Numbered from the stretch's first letter, positions 18,565 to 28,870 are shown. The stretch is 64,000 nt of DNA from Bradyrhizobium sp. CCBAU 53338 (GCF_015291665.1 NZ_CP030048.1:6386001-6450000), one strand, 5' to 3'. The notes: generated by a model not told the origin, from the letters alone. Numbers and translations: made by a program.

Positions 18565-19776
18565 ATGCGCGCGCTTCTGTTTTGCCCGACGGCTCTCTTG
18601 GCGGCCCTGTTCGTGATCTCGCCCGGGCTGGTATCTGCCCAGATGAAGCTGTCGCCGAAGGCCACGGCGCCCGGCGGCACCGAGACGCGCTATTTCACCT
18701 CGATCGACGGGCTGATGGACGGCAATGCCGACGTGATCCTGAAGGAGACGCGGCAGGGCAAGACCGTCACCGCGGCCGTGCTCGACGTCTGCTATCCCGT
18801 GTCGAAGAATTCCGACCGCAAGGACCGCTTCGTCGTCAATCTCCAGATCTCCGGCCAGACGATGAGCGGCACGACCACGAGCATCGGCGCCAAGGCGCCT
18901 GTCACGGTCAAGCTGACGCGCAAGCCGACCGGCGACACTTTCGAGTTCCGCGGCCAGATCGGCATCGGCCAGGCCGTGACCGAGGTGACCTCGCCCGACA
19001 ATGGCGATCTCAGCGAGAAGGAATTCTTGGACAACCAGACCAGCGACGACGGCATTACGCCCCAGCCGAAGGACTTCACCGAGGTCTCGCCGGAGGCGAT
19101 CGCGGTCAAGGTGAAGCTGGATAACGCGACCGACTTCCTGAAGAGCCTGAAGGGCCAGGACGTCGAGGTGACGCTGGCAAGTCTCTCGGTCGGCTGCGAC
19201 GCGCTGCGCGCCGGTGAGCAGACCATCAACATGTCGGTCGACCCGGAGCGCGCGGCCGCGCTGCTGGCGAAATTCAAGGCGATGCCTGGCGTCACGGCCG
19301 CCGGCTGGACCGCAGGGATCGCGGAGATGGACCGCACCATCCGCATCGGAGCCGCCGACTGGCGCGACGGCGACAAGATCAACCGCGACAAGCTCGCCAG
19401 CGCGATCGCTGGCGTGCTGAGCAGGACACTCGCGGCCAAGCCGGTGTCGCAGGGCTTCAACCCCGCGACCGGCAAGCTCAAGCTCGTCTTCAAGCGACCG
19501 AACCAGGATTTCCCGGCGCTCGAACTCACCGACACGATCGAGGTCTATGGCCTCGTCTCCGCCGACAAGCCGGGGACATCGGACAAGCTGATGGTCTGGA
19601 TCGGCAGCCCTTCGACCACGACCGCCGACGAGAGCAGCGGCGCCAAGCTCACCGTCTCCGATGATGCGACGGCCGATGAGGAAGGCGACCAGCCCGACGA
19701 CAACGGCTCGATCGAGGCGCTCGCCAAGGAGCTGAAGGGCCAGCGCTGGGACGCCGACAAGTCGGTGTGGAAGTGA
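18565..19776 (+). CDS. Secreted protein of unknown function
   Basis: A 403-residue protein with an N-terminal signal peptide (MRALLFCPTALLAALFVISP, cleavage near VSAQ). The body is rich in charged beta-like repeats with two cysteines (LDVCYPVSKNSDRKDRF and LSVGCDALRAGEQ) that could form a disulfide. The C-terminal fifth is acidic and low in complexity (DDATADEEGDQPDDNGS), ending in LKGQRWDADKSVWK. I do not recognise a named family; it appears confined to Bradyrhizobium-like bacteria as far as I recall. It lies alone, with a terminator upstream and a repeat downstream. Confidence 0.82.
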   Translation: MRALLFCPTALLAALFVISPGLVSAQMKLSPKATAPGGTETRYFTSIDGLMDGNADVILKETRQGKTVTAAVLDVCYPVSKNSDRKDRFVVNLQISGQTMSGTTTSIGAKAPVTVKLTRKPTGDTFEFRGQIGIGQAVTEVTSPDNGDLSEKEFLDNQTSDDGITPQPKDFTEVSPEAIAVKVKLDNATDFLKSLKGQDVEVTLASLSVGCDALRAGEQTINMSVDPERAAALLAKFKAMPGVTAAGWTAGIAEMDRTIRIGAADWRDGDKINRDKLASAIAGVLSRTLAAKPVSQGFNPATGKLKLVFKRPNQDFPALELTDTIEVYGLVSADKPGTSDKLMVWIGSPSTTTADESSGAKLTVSDDATADEEGDQPDDNGSIEALAKELKGQRWDADKSVWK

Positions 19777-19802
19777 CGTGACGCGAGTATCAACTCTCAG
19801 TC

Positions 19803-19905
19803 GTCGCCCGGCTTGACCGGGCGACCCAGTACTCCGAGACGAACGTTGTTGAATCGATAGGACGAGGCGCACCCCGGGTGCCCCGGTCAAGCCGGGGCAC
19901 GACAG
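19803..19905. repeat. Two-hairpin intergenic repeat (CGCCCGGCTTGACCGGGCG family)
   Basis: Two hairpins flank an AT-richer core. The first is GTCGCCCGG, loop CTTGA, CCGGGCGAC (19803-19825). The second is GTGCCCCGG, loop TCAAG, CCGGGGCAC (19878-19900). The core includes CCAGTACTCCGAGACG and TTGAATCGATAGGACG. I recognise this layout as a recurrent Bradyrhizobium intergenic repeat. It lies between convergent genes. Confidence 0.8.
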
Positions 19906-19915
19906 GGAGAGTTCC

Positions 19916-20314
19916 TCAATTCCCGTTCTCGCGGAAGCGCAGCGTCTTCGGGCCGATCAGCGTGAGCGCGTCGCCCTGACGCTTCCAGGTCTCGACCGCA
20001 GCGAGGGCCGCGACGAGATCGTCATCGGCCTGGGCCTTGGCCGGCGGACAGGAACGATCCTGGATTTGGCCGGGAACGAAGATCACCGTGCTGCCGGCCA
20101 CCGAGAACTGGCCCTTGCCGCCCTTGCACCAGAGCTCGAGCACAACCTCGCCATTGTCGCCGATCTCGATGTTCGGGATTCGCTTCGAGCCGGGCTGCGG
20201 CGCGGCCTCCAGCGTCATCTCGGTGCCGAAGGGAAAGCCCTCTTGCGCGCGTGCAACGGCCGACATCACGAGCAACGCAGCTGCGGCACACACCATCTGC
20301 TTCAACGACACCAT
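19916..20314 (-). CDS. Secreted META-domain-like protein
   Basis: A 132-residue protein with a clear signal peptide (MVSLKQMVCAAAALLVMSAV, cleavage near ARAQ). The mature part fits the META/HslJ pattern: an early core strand, a middle RSCPPAKAQADDDLVAALAA, then VETWKRQGDALTLIGPKTLR near the end. META-domain proteins are small periplasmic or surface proteins linked to envelope stress or antibiotic resistance in some bacteria. The ATG at 20314 follows GAGAGG; the frame extends to 20578 without coding look. Family call moderate. Confidence 0.72.
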   Translation of the reverse strand: MVSLKQMVCAAAALLVMSAVARAQEGFPFGTEMTLEAAPQPGSKRIPNIEIGDNGEVVLELWCKGGKGQFSVAGSTVIFVPGQIQDRSCPPAKAQADDDLVAALAAVETWKRQGDALTLIGPKTLRFRENGN

Positions 20315-20395
20315 GAAACCTCTCGACCGACCCGGGTTTGCCGGGTCTTCTATAAGACGGCAAAGCCTTTGAGAAGGTTCGTCGGTTCGAGGCAC

Positions 20396-20423
20396 AAAAA
20401 TCCCCGCGGACGATCCCGCGGGG
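20396..20423 (-). terminator. Intrinsic terminator of lactate permease gene
   Basis: Read on the minus strand: CCCCGCGG, loop, CCGCGGGG followed by ATTTTTG. It starts 26 bases past the stop of the permease gene. The stem is also followed by GTCTTTG on the plus strand. Confidence 0.82.
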
Positions 20424-20448
20424 GTCTTTGCGTCGCAGCCGTGCCTCG

Positions 20449-22113
<1,665 letters not shown>

Positions 22114-22427
22114 GGTCTTCCTCCCCCACGCGTCTCTATGGCAGGCCGGCCCGCGTGGACGGCGGACCTGCTTGACGTTGGAAGCGATAACCCCCGAGTT
22201 GGACGCGAATTCCTCGCGAAAGCCGCGGTTCCGATCTGCTCACAAGCTCGCGAAAATCCGGAGGCCCCCGCCCCACGCCGCTATGCCCATGCTAGGGTTG
22301 CAAGCCATGGCTAGCCAACGCAAATTGCAGAACTTGCGACTTTAGTCTAAGCGCGCCCTTTTTCTGCTATCGCCTCAGCCACTTGGCTTCGGGGCTGCTG
22401 TGAATATCCGTCAGGAGATCCCCCTCT
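22114..22427. promoter_or_regulatory. Divergent promoter region, lctP / ABC transporter
   Basis: A 314-base stretch that must hold the promoters of two divergent genes. It contains several short dyads in the right half, for example GGTTGCAAGCC and GCTAGCC near 22295-22317, but no complete operator I can name. CAGGAGATC at about 22412 is the ribosome site for the GTG start at 22428. Confidence 0.45.
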
Positions 22428-24191
22428 GTGAACAACATCCGCGCCACGCTCGCGACCGTCTGGCGAATCGCCGGTCCCTATTTCCGATCGGAAGACAAAT
22501 GGGCGGGCCGCGGCCTGCTCGCTGTCGTCGTGGCCATGGAGCTGACGCTGGTCGCGATCAACGTGCTGCTCAATCAGTGGCAGAACCGGTTCTACAGCGC
22601 ACTCCAGGCCTACGACCTGAATGAGTTCGTCATGCAGGTCTGGATCTTCCTCGGCCTCGCCTTCACCTACGTCGCGCTGGCCGTTTACAAGCTTTACCTG
22701 AACCAGTGGCTCCAGATCCGCTGGCGGCGGTGGATGACGCAACACTATCTCGGCGAATGGCTCGACGGCGCCACGCATTATCGCATGCAGCTGAAGGGCG
22801 ACGCCGCCGACAACCCGGACCAGCGTCTCACCGAGGACGTCACCAATTTCGTCGAGCAAACGCTCGTTCTCGGTCTCGGCCTGCTGTCGTCCGTCGTGAC
22901 GCTGGCGTCGTTCATCGTCATCCTCTGGGGTCTGTCCAACAAGGCGCCTCTGCACATCTACGGCACCGACATCGTCATCCCGGGTTTCCTGGTCTGGTGT
23001 GCGCTGGCCTACGCGGTCCTGGGTACGGGACTGACCCACTGGATCGGCAGGCCGCTCATCAATCTCTATTTCGAGAAGCAACGCTACGAAGCCGACTTCC
23101 GCTTCAACCTGATCCGCGTGCGCGAGAATTCCGAGCAGATTGCGCTCTTGAAGGGAGAGAACGCCGAGCGAGGTCATCTGCTCCATCGCTTCGGCCACGT
23201 CATCGGCAACTGGTATGCGATCATGAGGCGGACCAAGCGGCTGACCGCCTTCACGGCCAGCTACGGCCAGGCCGCAACGATCTTTCCCTATGTGGTGGTC
23301 GCGCCCGCCTACTTCGCCAAGAGCATCCAGCTCGGTGACATGATGCAGACCGGTTCGGCCTTTGGCCAGGTGCAGGATGCCCTGTCCTTCTTCGTCACGG
23401 CCTATCGATCGATCGCGGAATGGCGCGCGATCGTCGCCCGTCTCGACGGCTTCGAGATGTCGGTCGCGACCGCGGCAAACCTGCCGGCGCATGAGGCCAC
23501 GATCGAGCTCAAGGCAGCGGGCGGCGGCCGCAATATCGACCTCCAGAAGCTCTGCGTGAACCTGCCCAACGGCACGCCGCTGGTCGCGGCCGACGGCTTC
23601 GCCATCCAGGCACCGGAGCGCGTGCTCGTCAGCGGACCGTCAGGCGCCGGCAAATCGACGCTGTTCCGCGCCATCGCCGGCATCTGGCCGTTCGGCACCG
23701 GCACCATCGCCGTCCCCGCCAAGGCAAAGCTGATGATGCTGCCGCAACGTCCCTATTTCCCGATCGGCGCGCTGGGCGATGCCGTGATCTATCCCGCCGC
23801 GCCCGGCACATTCCAGGCAACCCAGATCCGGGACGCGGTGATATCGGTCGGCCTGCCCGACCTCGCCGAACGGCTGAGCGAGGATGGCCACTGGAACCGG
23901 ATGCTCTCGCTGGGCGAGCAGCAGCGCCTTGGGCTCGCCCGCGCCCTGCTGCATATGCCGGACTACCTGTTCCTGGATGAGGCCACCGCCTCGCTCGACG
24001 AACCGTCCGAAGCGCGGCTCTACCGCCTGCTGACGGAGAAGCTGCCGCAGGCCACCATCGTCTCGATCGGTCATCGCTCGACGCTCGATGCTTTCCACAC
24101 CCGCAAGGTGACGGTGGTGGACGACGGCGCGATCCATGTGCTGGGCCAGAACGACGCGCCGGCCGAGCCGGAGCCCAGCGCGGCGCGCTGA
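22428..24191 (+). CDS. SbmA/BacA-type ABC transporter, fused permease-ATPase (BclA/YddA family)
   Basis: A 587-residue half-transporter. The N-terminal ABC_membrane_2 (SbmA/BacA-like) domain covers about residues 1-330, with conserved QWQNRFYSALQAYDLNEF and LIRVRENSEQIALLKGE. The ATPase follows: Walker A GPSGAGKST (403-411, Lys409), Q-loop MLPQRPYFPIG, signature LSLGEQQRLGLARAL, Walker B YLFLDEATASLDE. Bradyrhizobium BclA has this same fused layout and imports antimicrobial plant peptides, but rhizobia carry several paralogues and I cannot say this is BclA. The start is a GTG preceded by AGGAGA. Confidence 0.92.
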   Translation: MNNIRATLATVWRIAGPYFRSEDKWAGRGLLAVVVAMELTLVAINVLLNQWQNRFYSALQAYDLNEFVMQVWIFLGLAFTYVALAVYKLYLNQWLQIRWRRWMTQHYLGEWLDGATHYRMQLKGDAADNPDQRLTEDVTNFVEQTLVLGLGLLSSVVTLASFIVILWGLSNKAPLHIYGTDIVIPGFLVWCALAYAVLGTGLTHWIGRPLINLYFEKQRYEADFRFNLIRVRENSEQIALLKGENAERGHLLHRFGHVIGNWYAIMRRTKRLTAFTASYGQAATIFPYVVVAPAYFAKSIQLGDMMQTGSAFGQVQDALSFFVTAYRSIAEWRAIVARLDGFEMSVATAANLPAHEATIELKAAGGGRNIDLQKLCVNLPNGTPLVAADGFAIQAPERVLVSGPSGAGKSTLFRAIAGIWPFGTGTIAVPAKAKLMMLPQRPYFPIGALGDAVIYPAAPGTFQATQIRDAVISVGLPDLAERLSEDGHWNRMLSLGEQQRLGLARALLHMPDYLFLDEATASLDEPSEARLYRLLTEKLPQATIVSIGHRSTLDAFHTRKVTVVDDGAIHVLGQNDAPAEPEPSAAR

Positions 24192-24212
24192 GACACTGAA
24201 CCATCCGCACCG

Positions 24213-24310
24213 TGATGCCCGGGCTTGTTCGGGCATGCACGTCTCTTGTGTCTCGGGAGATACGCGTGGATGGCCGGGACAAGCCAGGACAGGCCCGGCC
24301 ATGATGACAC
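24213..24310. repeat. Intergenic hairpin repeat (ATGGCCGGGACAAG family)
   Basis: ATGCCCG/CGGGCAT (24215-24236) is followed by a second dyad, ATGGCCGGG to CCCGGCCAT (about 24270-24302), separated by GACAAGCCAGGACAGG. I recognise the GTGGATGGCCGGGACAAGCC part as a recurrent Bradyrhizobium intergenic motif. It lies at the 3' end of the ABC transporter gene, opposite a convergent porin gene. Confidence 0.7.
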
Positions 24311-24367
24311 GGCAGCACTGCTACCCACACGACGTGTCGCGTTGAAGCCAAGCCCTCCCCCAAAACG

Positions 24368-24395
24368 AAAGGGCGGCAGATTGCTCTGCCGCCCT
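24368..24395. terminator. Terminator between ABC transporter and porin genes
   Basis: AAGGGCGGCAGA, loop TTGC, TCTGCCGCCCTT is a perfect 12-pair stem. On the minus strand it is followed by a T-containing stretch (CGTTTT), which suits the porin gene ending at 24420. Confidence 0.85.
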
Positions 24396-24419
24396 TGTTA
24401 GTCGTCTCGGAAAGTAAAC

Positions 24420-25424
24420 TTACTTCAGGTTGGTCATCGCCGTCAGGTCGAAGGACAGCTTGGCGATACCCGCCGCGCCGCACCAGTTGGAGCCAGCGCC
24501 GCCCGGGTTGATCGGGGTGACGTTGGTGGTGCCAGTGGCGTTGAAGGCGCTGGTGAACGCGTTGCAATCACCCTTGTTCAGATCGGTGTCGGAGTAGCGC
24601 AGATCGAGCGTGAACACCTTGTAGGTGAAGCCGACGCCGATGTTCCAGGTGTTGTAGTCCTTATAGGGAATGCCGTTGGCGAAGACGGTACCAACACCGG
24701 TTCCATAGAAAGCGTCCGACGTACCGAACCACTGCCGGCCAAATTCACCCGACACGTACATGCCGACGCCCGAGGCACCGAACACCGTGCTGGGCGCCGT
24801 GTACTTCGCGGTCAACGACGCGTAGTTGCCCCATGCACCCGAGTTCAGGAAGTTCGGCGAGTAGAACTCGGTCGCGCCGACCGTAAAGCTGTCGTTGATG
24901 GTGTAGTTCACCTTGCCGTACACTTCGAAGAAGCTGACGTCCTTCTTCATGACGTTGCCGTCGCCGAGGAAGATGGTCGTGGTGCTGACGGGGCAAACAT
25001 TGCCGCCGGGAATGCCGCCGGTCGTGACGTTATCCGCGCAGCTTCCGCCCGGATACAGATAGCCCCACACACCGACATCGAACGCCCAGGCGCCGAAGGT
25101 CGGGCGGATACCGCCGTAGATGTCGACTTCGGCGGCGGCGCGATTGGCGAAGGAGATGCTTTCAGCGGACACGCCGGCGTAGAGCTGGAGGTCCTTGGTG
25201 ACATTGTAGCGCGGCTCGAAATAGGCGGCGACCGACGGCTGGTGGTTTGACTGAGTCACGCCGCGGAAGACGTAGTCGCTCATGACCGCGCCGCCGAAGG
25301 CGACATCCCAGGGATCGAACGCGGGCGCCGGAGGAGCCTTCAGAGCCTTCAAGGGCATATCCGCCGCGAAAGCCGAACCCGTCACCATTGCCAGCGCCGT
25401 TGCCAACAAAGCCACTTTCTTCAT
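24420..25424 (-). CDS. TorF family putative outer-membrane porin
   Basis: A 334-residue outer-membrane beta-barrel protein. A signal peptide is evident (MKKVALLATALAMVTGSAFA). The mature N-terminus, WDVAFGGAVMSDYVFRGVTQ, is the hallmark of the TorF/Gcw_chp (TIGR02001) family, and alternating amphipathic strands ending in Gly/aromatic residues follow. The C-terminus is TAMTNLK rather than a classical terminal Phe. Two cysteine pairs (GGSCAD/GNVCPV and GDCNAF/SNWCGA) sit in predicted loops. The start at 25424 follows GGGGAT. Transported substrate unknown. Confidence 0.88.
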   Translation of the reverse strand: MKKVALLATALAMVTGSAFAADMPLKALKAPPAPAFDPWDVAFGGAVMSDYVFRGVTQSNHQPSVAAYFEPRYNVTKDLQLYAGVSAESISFANRAAAEVDIYGGIRPTFGAWAFDVGVWGYLYPGGSCADNVTTGGIPGGNVCPVSTTTIFLGDGNVMKKDVSFFEVYGKVNYTINDSFTVGATEFYSPNFLNSGAWGNYASLTAKYTAPSTVFGASGVGMYVSGEFGRQWFGTSDAFYGTGVGTVFANGIPYKDYNTWNIGVGFTYKVFTLDLRYSDTDLNKGDCNAFTSAFNATGTTNVTPINPGGAGSNWCGAAGIAKLSFDLTAMTNLK

Positions 25425-25757
25425 TTCGATCCCCATCACCAAGTTCTAGACCCCGGTCGAGCTCCGGAAGCCCCCCGGGGCACCCGACCTGATTGAAAAT
25501 TTCGTAACTGCGGCAATCTGGCTGGAGGGACGAAAAGCGAGAAGCAAAAAACACGAGCATTTGCCGCCTTTTTGGGCGTTCTGACGATTCCAAGAAAGGT
25601 TGTCCGTCGGTGTTGCTTCTTGATCACATTATTTTCACGCCAAAGTGCACAGCGGGGTCCGGGTTACTACGTGGGCCGGCGGTGCCGTGGCGCGCGTGCT
25701 ACGAATCAACTGACTCAGAAAAGGGCAGCCTCCGGTAAGCAGTGACGGCGATGCAAA
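25425..25757. promoter_or_regulatory. Non-coding region upstream of the porin gene
   Basis: About 330 bases with no gene supported on either strand. The part nearest the porin gene is its 5' leader and promoter. An AT-rich stretch at 25610-25645 (TTGCTTCTTGATCACATTAT, then TTTCACG) is the most promoter-like region. No known riboswitch or regulator site recognised. Confidence 0.45.
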
Positions 25758-25786
25758 AAGGCCGCAGCGTTCAACGCTGCGGCCTT
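25758..25786. terminator. Terminator downstream of the lysine-rich protein gene
   Basis: AAGGCCGCAGCGTT, C, AACGCTGCGGCCTT is a near-uninterrupted palindrome flanked on the left by AAAA (T-run on the minus strand). It lies about 90 bases past the stop of the minus-strand gene; between them is a short imperfect tandem repeat of TAGCCTTGCCCTT units (about 25840-25885). Confidence 0.8.
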
Positions 25787-25876
25787 CCTGCTGTCACAGG
25801 GTCGGGGTGGACCCAGCCTCGAGACCCGAGCTTGGGCCTAGCCTTGCGCTCTGGTCTTGCCCTCTAGCCTTGCCCT

Positions 25877-26242
25877 TTAGCCTTGCCCTTCGGCCGGCGT
25901 CGGTTCCGCAGAAGACGAAGGCATCGCCCAGCTCGTCTCGGCGGCAGGCTCGGGAGCCGGCGCGGCTACTGGGGCCGCCGGCTTCGGCGCGGGAGCTGCC
26001 TTCGCCTTCTTCGGAGCCGCTTTCTTCGCAGCCTTCTTGGCGGCTTTCTTCGGCGCGGCCTTCTTCGCCGCAGCTTTCTTGGCCTTCTTGGCGGCCTTCT
26101 TCGGCGCAGCCTTCTTGGCGGATCTCTTCGCTGACTTCTTTGCTGACTTCTTGGCCGACTTCTTCTTCGTCGCCTTCTTCGCGCTCACGACCTTCTTGGC
26201 CTTTTTGGCCTTCTTGCTTTTTTTCTTACTCGCTTTCGCCAT
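25877..26242 (-). CDS. Lysine/alanine-rich histone H1-like protein
   Basis: A 121-residue protein made almost wholly of Lys-Ala repeats (KKAAKKA, KKAAPKKA, KSAKKSA units) from residue 4 to about 85, then an Ala-Pro-rich tail ending EPTPAEGQG. This resembles bacterial H1-like, PHA-granule-associated or AlgP-type DNA-binding proteins; composition rather than a fold is the evidence. The ATG at 26242 follows AGGAGG. It probably binds DNA or another polyanion. The repeats make it prone to length variation. It lies downstream of glcF on the same strand. Confidence 0.82.
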   Translation of the reverse strand: MAKASKKKSKKAKKAKKVVSAKKATKKKSAKKSAKKSAKRSAKKAAPKKAAKKAKKAAAKKAAPKKAAKKAAKKAAPKKAKAAPAPKPAAPVAAPAPEPAAETSWAMPSSSAEPTPAEGQG

Positions 26243-26312
26243 CGTGGTCCTCCTGTTGCCGCCGAACAATGGTCGATCGGGCGCCTTTCAGCTGTCACCT
26301 CCGGACGAAAGC

Positions 26313-27635
26313 TCAGCGCGACACATTCAACTCCGGCCGCGATCCGCCCGTAGCCCAATCGAGAAGCTCAATCGTGTGTACGACCGGAACTGACGTGCCA
26401 CTGGCAATCTGCACCATGCAGCCGATATTGCCCGCGGCAATCATGTCCGGCTTGACGCTCGCGATGTTGGCGACCTTGCGATCGCGCAACCGGCCCGCAA
26501 GCTCGGGCTGGAGAATGTTGTAGGTCCCCGCCGAACCGCAACACAAATGACTCTCGGGCACATCTTTCACCACGAATCCATTCTTGGAAAGCAATTCTTT
26601 CGGAAGACCCGTGATTTTCTGCCCGTGCTGCAACGAACATGCGGAGTGATAGGCGACGACGATGTTGTCCTGCCGCGCAGACGGTTCGAGTCCGAGACCG
26701 GCGACATATTCGGTGATGTCCTTCGCAAGCGCGGACACCTTCGCCGCATCGGCTGCGAACGCAGCGTCCTCGCGCAGCAGATAGCCGTAGTCCTTGATCA
26801 CCGTGCCGCATCCGGACGCCGTCACCAGGATGGCGTCGAGCCCCTCGCCGGCGGCCTCTTTCTGCCACGCCGTCACGTTGGCGCGGGCCCGCGACAACGC
26901 GTCATCGTCGTGACCAAGGTGATGGGTAAGCGCGCCGCAGCATCGCTCGTCCTTGACCAGGACGACCTCGATGCCATGGCGGGTGAGCAGGCTGATCGCG
27001 GCCTGGTTGATGCGGGGCGCCAGCACCTGCTGGGCACAGCCCTGGAGCAGCGCCACCCGGCCGCGCTTCTTGCCGAGTGCAGCGAACACGCTGCCAGGAA
27101 GTGCGCCCGGCGTCGGCAACCGGTTCGGCGCCAGCGCCAGCATCGCCTTGAGGCGCTGGATCAGTCCTGGCGTGGCCGCGGGCCGAGGGGTCGGCAGGAA
27201 GACGGCGAGAGGCCGGGCCAGCTGTGCCAGCCGCATGCTGATGCGAAACCATTGCGGGTCCGGCAGGACGAAGGCGAGCACCCGGCGCAGCAGCCGCTCG
27301 GCGATCGGGCGCTGATAGCGCTGCTCGATGCTGACACGGGCCTGGTCGACGAGGTGCATGTAGTTCACCCCGGACGGGCAGGTCGTCATGCAGGCGAGGC
27401 ACGACAGGCAGCGGTCGACATGCTTGACCACCTCCGATGTCGGCGCCTGGTCCTTCTCCAGCATCTCCTTGATCAGGTAGATCCGGCCGCGCGGACTATC
27501 GAGTTCGTCGCCGAGCAGCACATAGGTCGGACAGGTCGCGGTGCAGAAGCCGCAATGGACGCAGGCGCGCAGGATCTTGTCGGCTTGCGCGATGTCGGGG
27601 TCGGCGAGCTGCGCGAGTGAGAATTCGGTCTTCAT
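26313..27635 (-). CDS. glcF: Glycolate oxidase iron-sulfur subunit GlcF
   Basis: The Fe-S subunit of the membrane-associated glycolate dehydrogenase GlcDEF, passing electrons from glycolate oxidation to quinone. Two ferredoxin-type clusters are visible: CVHCGFCTATCPTY (residues 26-39) and CLSCLACMTTCPSG near residue 80. Two CCG domains follow (DERCCGALTHHLG and ESHLCCGSAGTY). The protein has 440 residues from the ATG at 27635, which overlaps the glcE stop (ATGA). The longer open frame upstream to 28031 is a shadow of glcE. Confidence 0.95.
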   Translation of the reverse strand: MKTEFSLAQLADPDIAQADKILRACVHCGFCTATCPTYVLLGDELDSPRGRIYLIKEMLEKDQAPTSEVVKHVDRCLSCLACMTTCPSGVNYMHLVDQARVSIEQRYQRPIAERLLRRVLAFVLPDPQWFRISMRLAQLARPLAVFLPTPRPAATPGLIQRLKAMLALAPNRLPTPGALPGSVFAALGKKRGRVALLQGCAQQVLAPRINQAAISLLTRHGIEVVLVKDERCCGALTHHLGHDDDALSRARANVTAWQKEAAGEGLDAILVTASGCGTVIKDYGYLLREDAAFAADAAKVSALAKDITEYVAGLGLEPSARQDNIVVAYHSACSLQHGQKITGLPKELLSKNGFVVKDVPESHLCCGSAGTYNILQPELAGRLRDRKVANIASVKPDMIAAGNIGCMVQIASGTSVPVVHTIELLDWATGGSRPELNVSR

Positions 27636-28870
27636 GCCGTAGCGCCCCGCCTCAAGCGTCCCCGATTCAGAATGGACTTCGGATCGAAACTGGCGCGGAC
27701 CCGTTCGCTCAGGGCGGCGATCCCGGGCGCTTGCGGATGGAACACATCGACGCCGTGCCTGACGTCTTCGGCCGCCCGGATCAGCGTCGCGTGCCCGCCA
27801 ACCGCATCGGTCCGCTGGCGCACGGCCGGGGCATGTGCGTCGGCCTTCGGCGGCACCGCCGCCCAGATCAGCCCGCCGCCCCAATCGTAAATGACATCGC
27901 CCCCGGTCTCGCGCGCCAATTGAGTGCCGAGCGCCGCGCCCGATGCCGGCGGGCAGACGATCCGCCACACCGGCCAGGCGCCGAGCGCGCCGCCGGCCGC
28001 GAACGGCAGCACGTCGCGGACGGTGGCCCACAGCGTGGCGGAGGCGGCGTCCTCGATCAGGGTCGCAGTTCCGAACGGCGCAAGCATCTCGCGCAGCGAG
28101 CCGGCGCGATGGGCGGCGGAGGCTGTGATGCCCTCGAGCCGCAGCACGGTCAGCGCCTCGCCTTCGCCGGCGACGTCGCCGAGCCCGTCGGCCTTGGCCC
28201 GGAATGCCGATTTCGGCAGATGCGCGGCGGCGGAGACGTCGTAGGGCGAGCCGAGCGCCGCGGTCATCGCCTTGTTGGCGACCGCATCATCCAGCCCGCG
28301 CAACAGCAGCGTCCGCTCGGCTTCGGGCTTGGGCATCACCTTCAGCGTCACCTCGGTCATGACAGACAGCGTGCCCCAGGAGCCCGCCAGCAGTTTGCAG
28401 AGGTCGTAGCCGGTGACGTTCTTCACCACCTTGCCGCCCGTCTTGAAGCTGTCGCCGAAGCCGGAGACGGCATGCGCCCCCAGCAGATGATCGCGCGCCC
28501 CGCCCGCCTTGATCCGGCGCGGGCCGGCGAGCCCGGCCGCGATCATGCCTCCGATGGTGCCCAACGCGGGCGTGCCGAGCAGCGGCGCGGTGTTGACAGG
28601 CTCGAAGGCGAATTGCTGGTTCTTGGCGTCGATCAGCGACAGCACGTCGGCCAGCGGCGCGCCGGCCTGGAGCGTCACGATCAGTTCATTGGGTTCGTAG
28701 GAGGTGACCGAATTCAGCGCCGAGACGTCGAGCACGGCGTTGGTTGCCATGGCGTGCCCGATGCTGCGCTTGCTGCCATGACCGATGATCTCGAGCGGCT
28801 GCTCATTGGCAATCGCCGCGCGCACCACCTCTTCGACGTCTCTGGCGTCTCTGACCTTGAGCGTATCCAC
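27632..28870 (-). CDS. glcE: Glycolate oxidase FAD-binding subunit GlcE
   Basis: The second flavin-binding subunit of glycolate oxidase. The FAD_binding_4 (PCMH) fold appears as EIIGHGSKRSIGH, LIVTLQAGAPLADVL, then TLGTIGGMIA-like ALGTIGGMIAAGLAGPRR and GGKVVKNVTGYDLCKLLAGS. I chose the GTG at 28870 (VDTLKVRDARDVEEVV), where the family usually starts, giving 412 residues; the frame continues to 28936 with no coding look. The stop overlaps glcF by 4 bases. Transcribed from the glcD side. Confidence 0.92.
   Translation of the reverse strand: MDTLKVRDARDVEEVVRAAIANEQPLEIIGHGSKRSIGHAMATNAVLDVSALNSVTSYEPNELIVTLQAGAPLADVLSLIDAKNQQFAFEPVNTAPLLGTPALGTIGGMIAAGLAGPRRIKAGGARDHLLGAHAVSGFGDSFKTGGKVVKNVTGYDLCKLLAGSWGTLSVMTEVTLKVMPKPEAERTLLLRGLDDAVANKAMTAALGSPYDVSAAAHLPKSAFRAKADGLGDVAGEGEALTVLRLEGITASAAHRAGSLREMLAPFGTATLIEDAASATLWATVRDVLPFAAGGALGAWPVWRIVCPPASGAALGTQLARETGGDVIYDWGGGLIWAAVPPKADAHAPAVRQRTDAVGGHATLIRAAEDVRHGVDVFHPQAPGIAALSERVRASFDPKSILNRGRLRRGATA

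Noticed and set aside
22428..24191. Naming the ABC transporter bclA
   Set aside because: Same family layout but several paralogues exist; sequence alone does not decide orthology.
27636..28031. N-terminal extension of glcF to 28031
   Set aside because: The extra residues overlap glcE in another frame and are Arg/Gly-rich; the ATG at 27635 overlaps the glcE stop as ATGA and begins the conserved protein.
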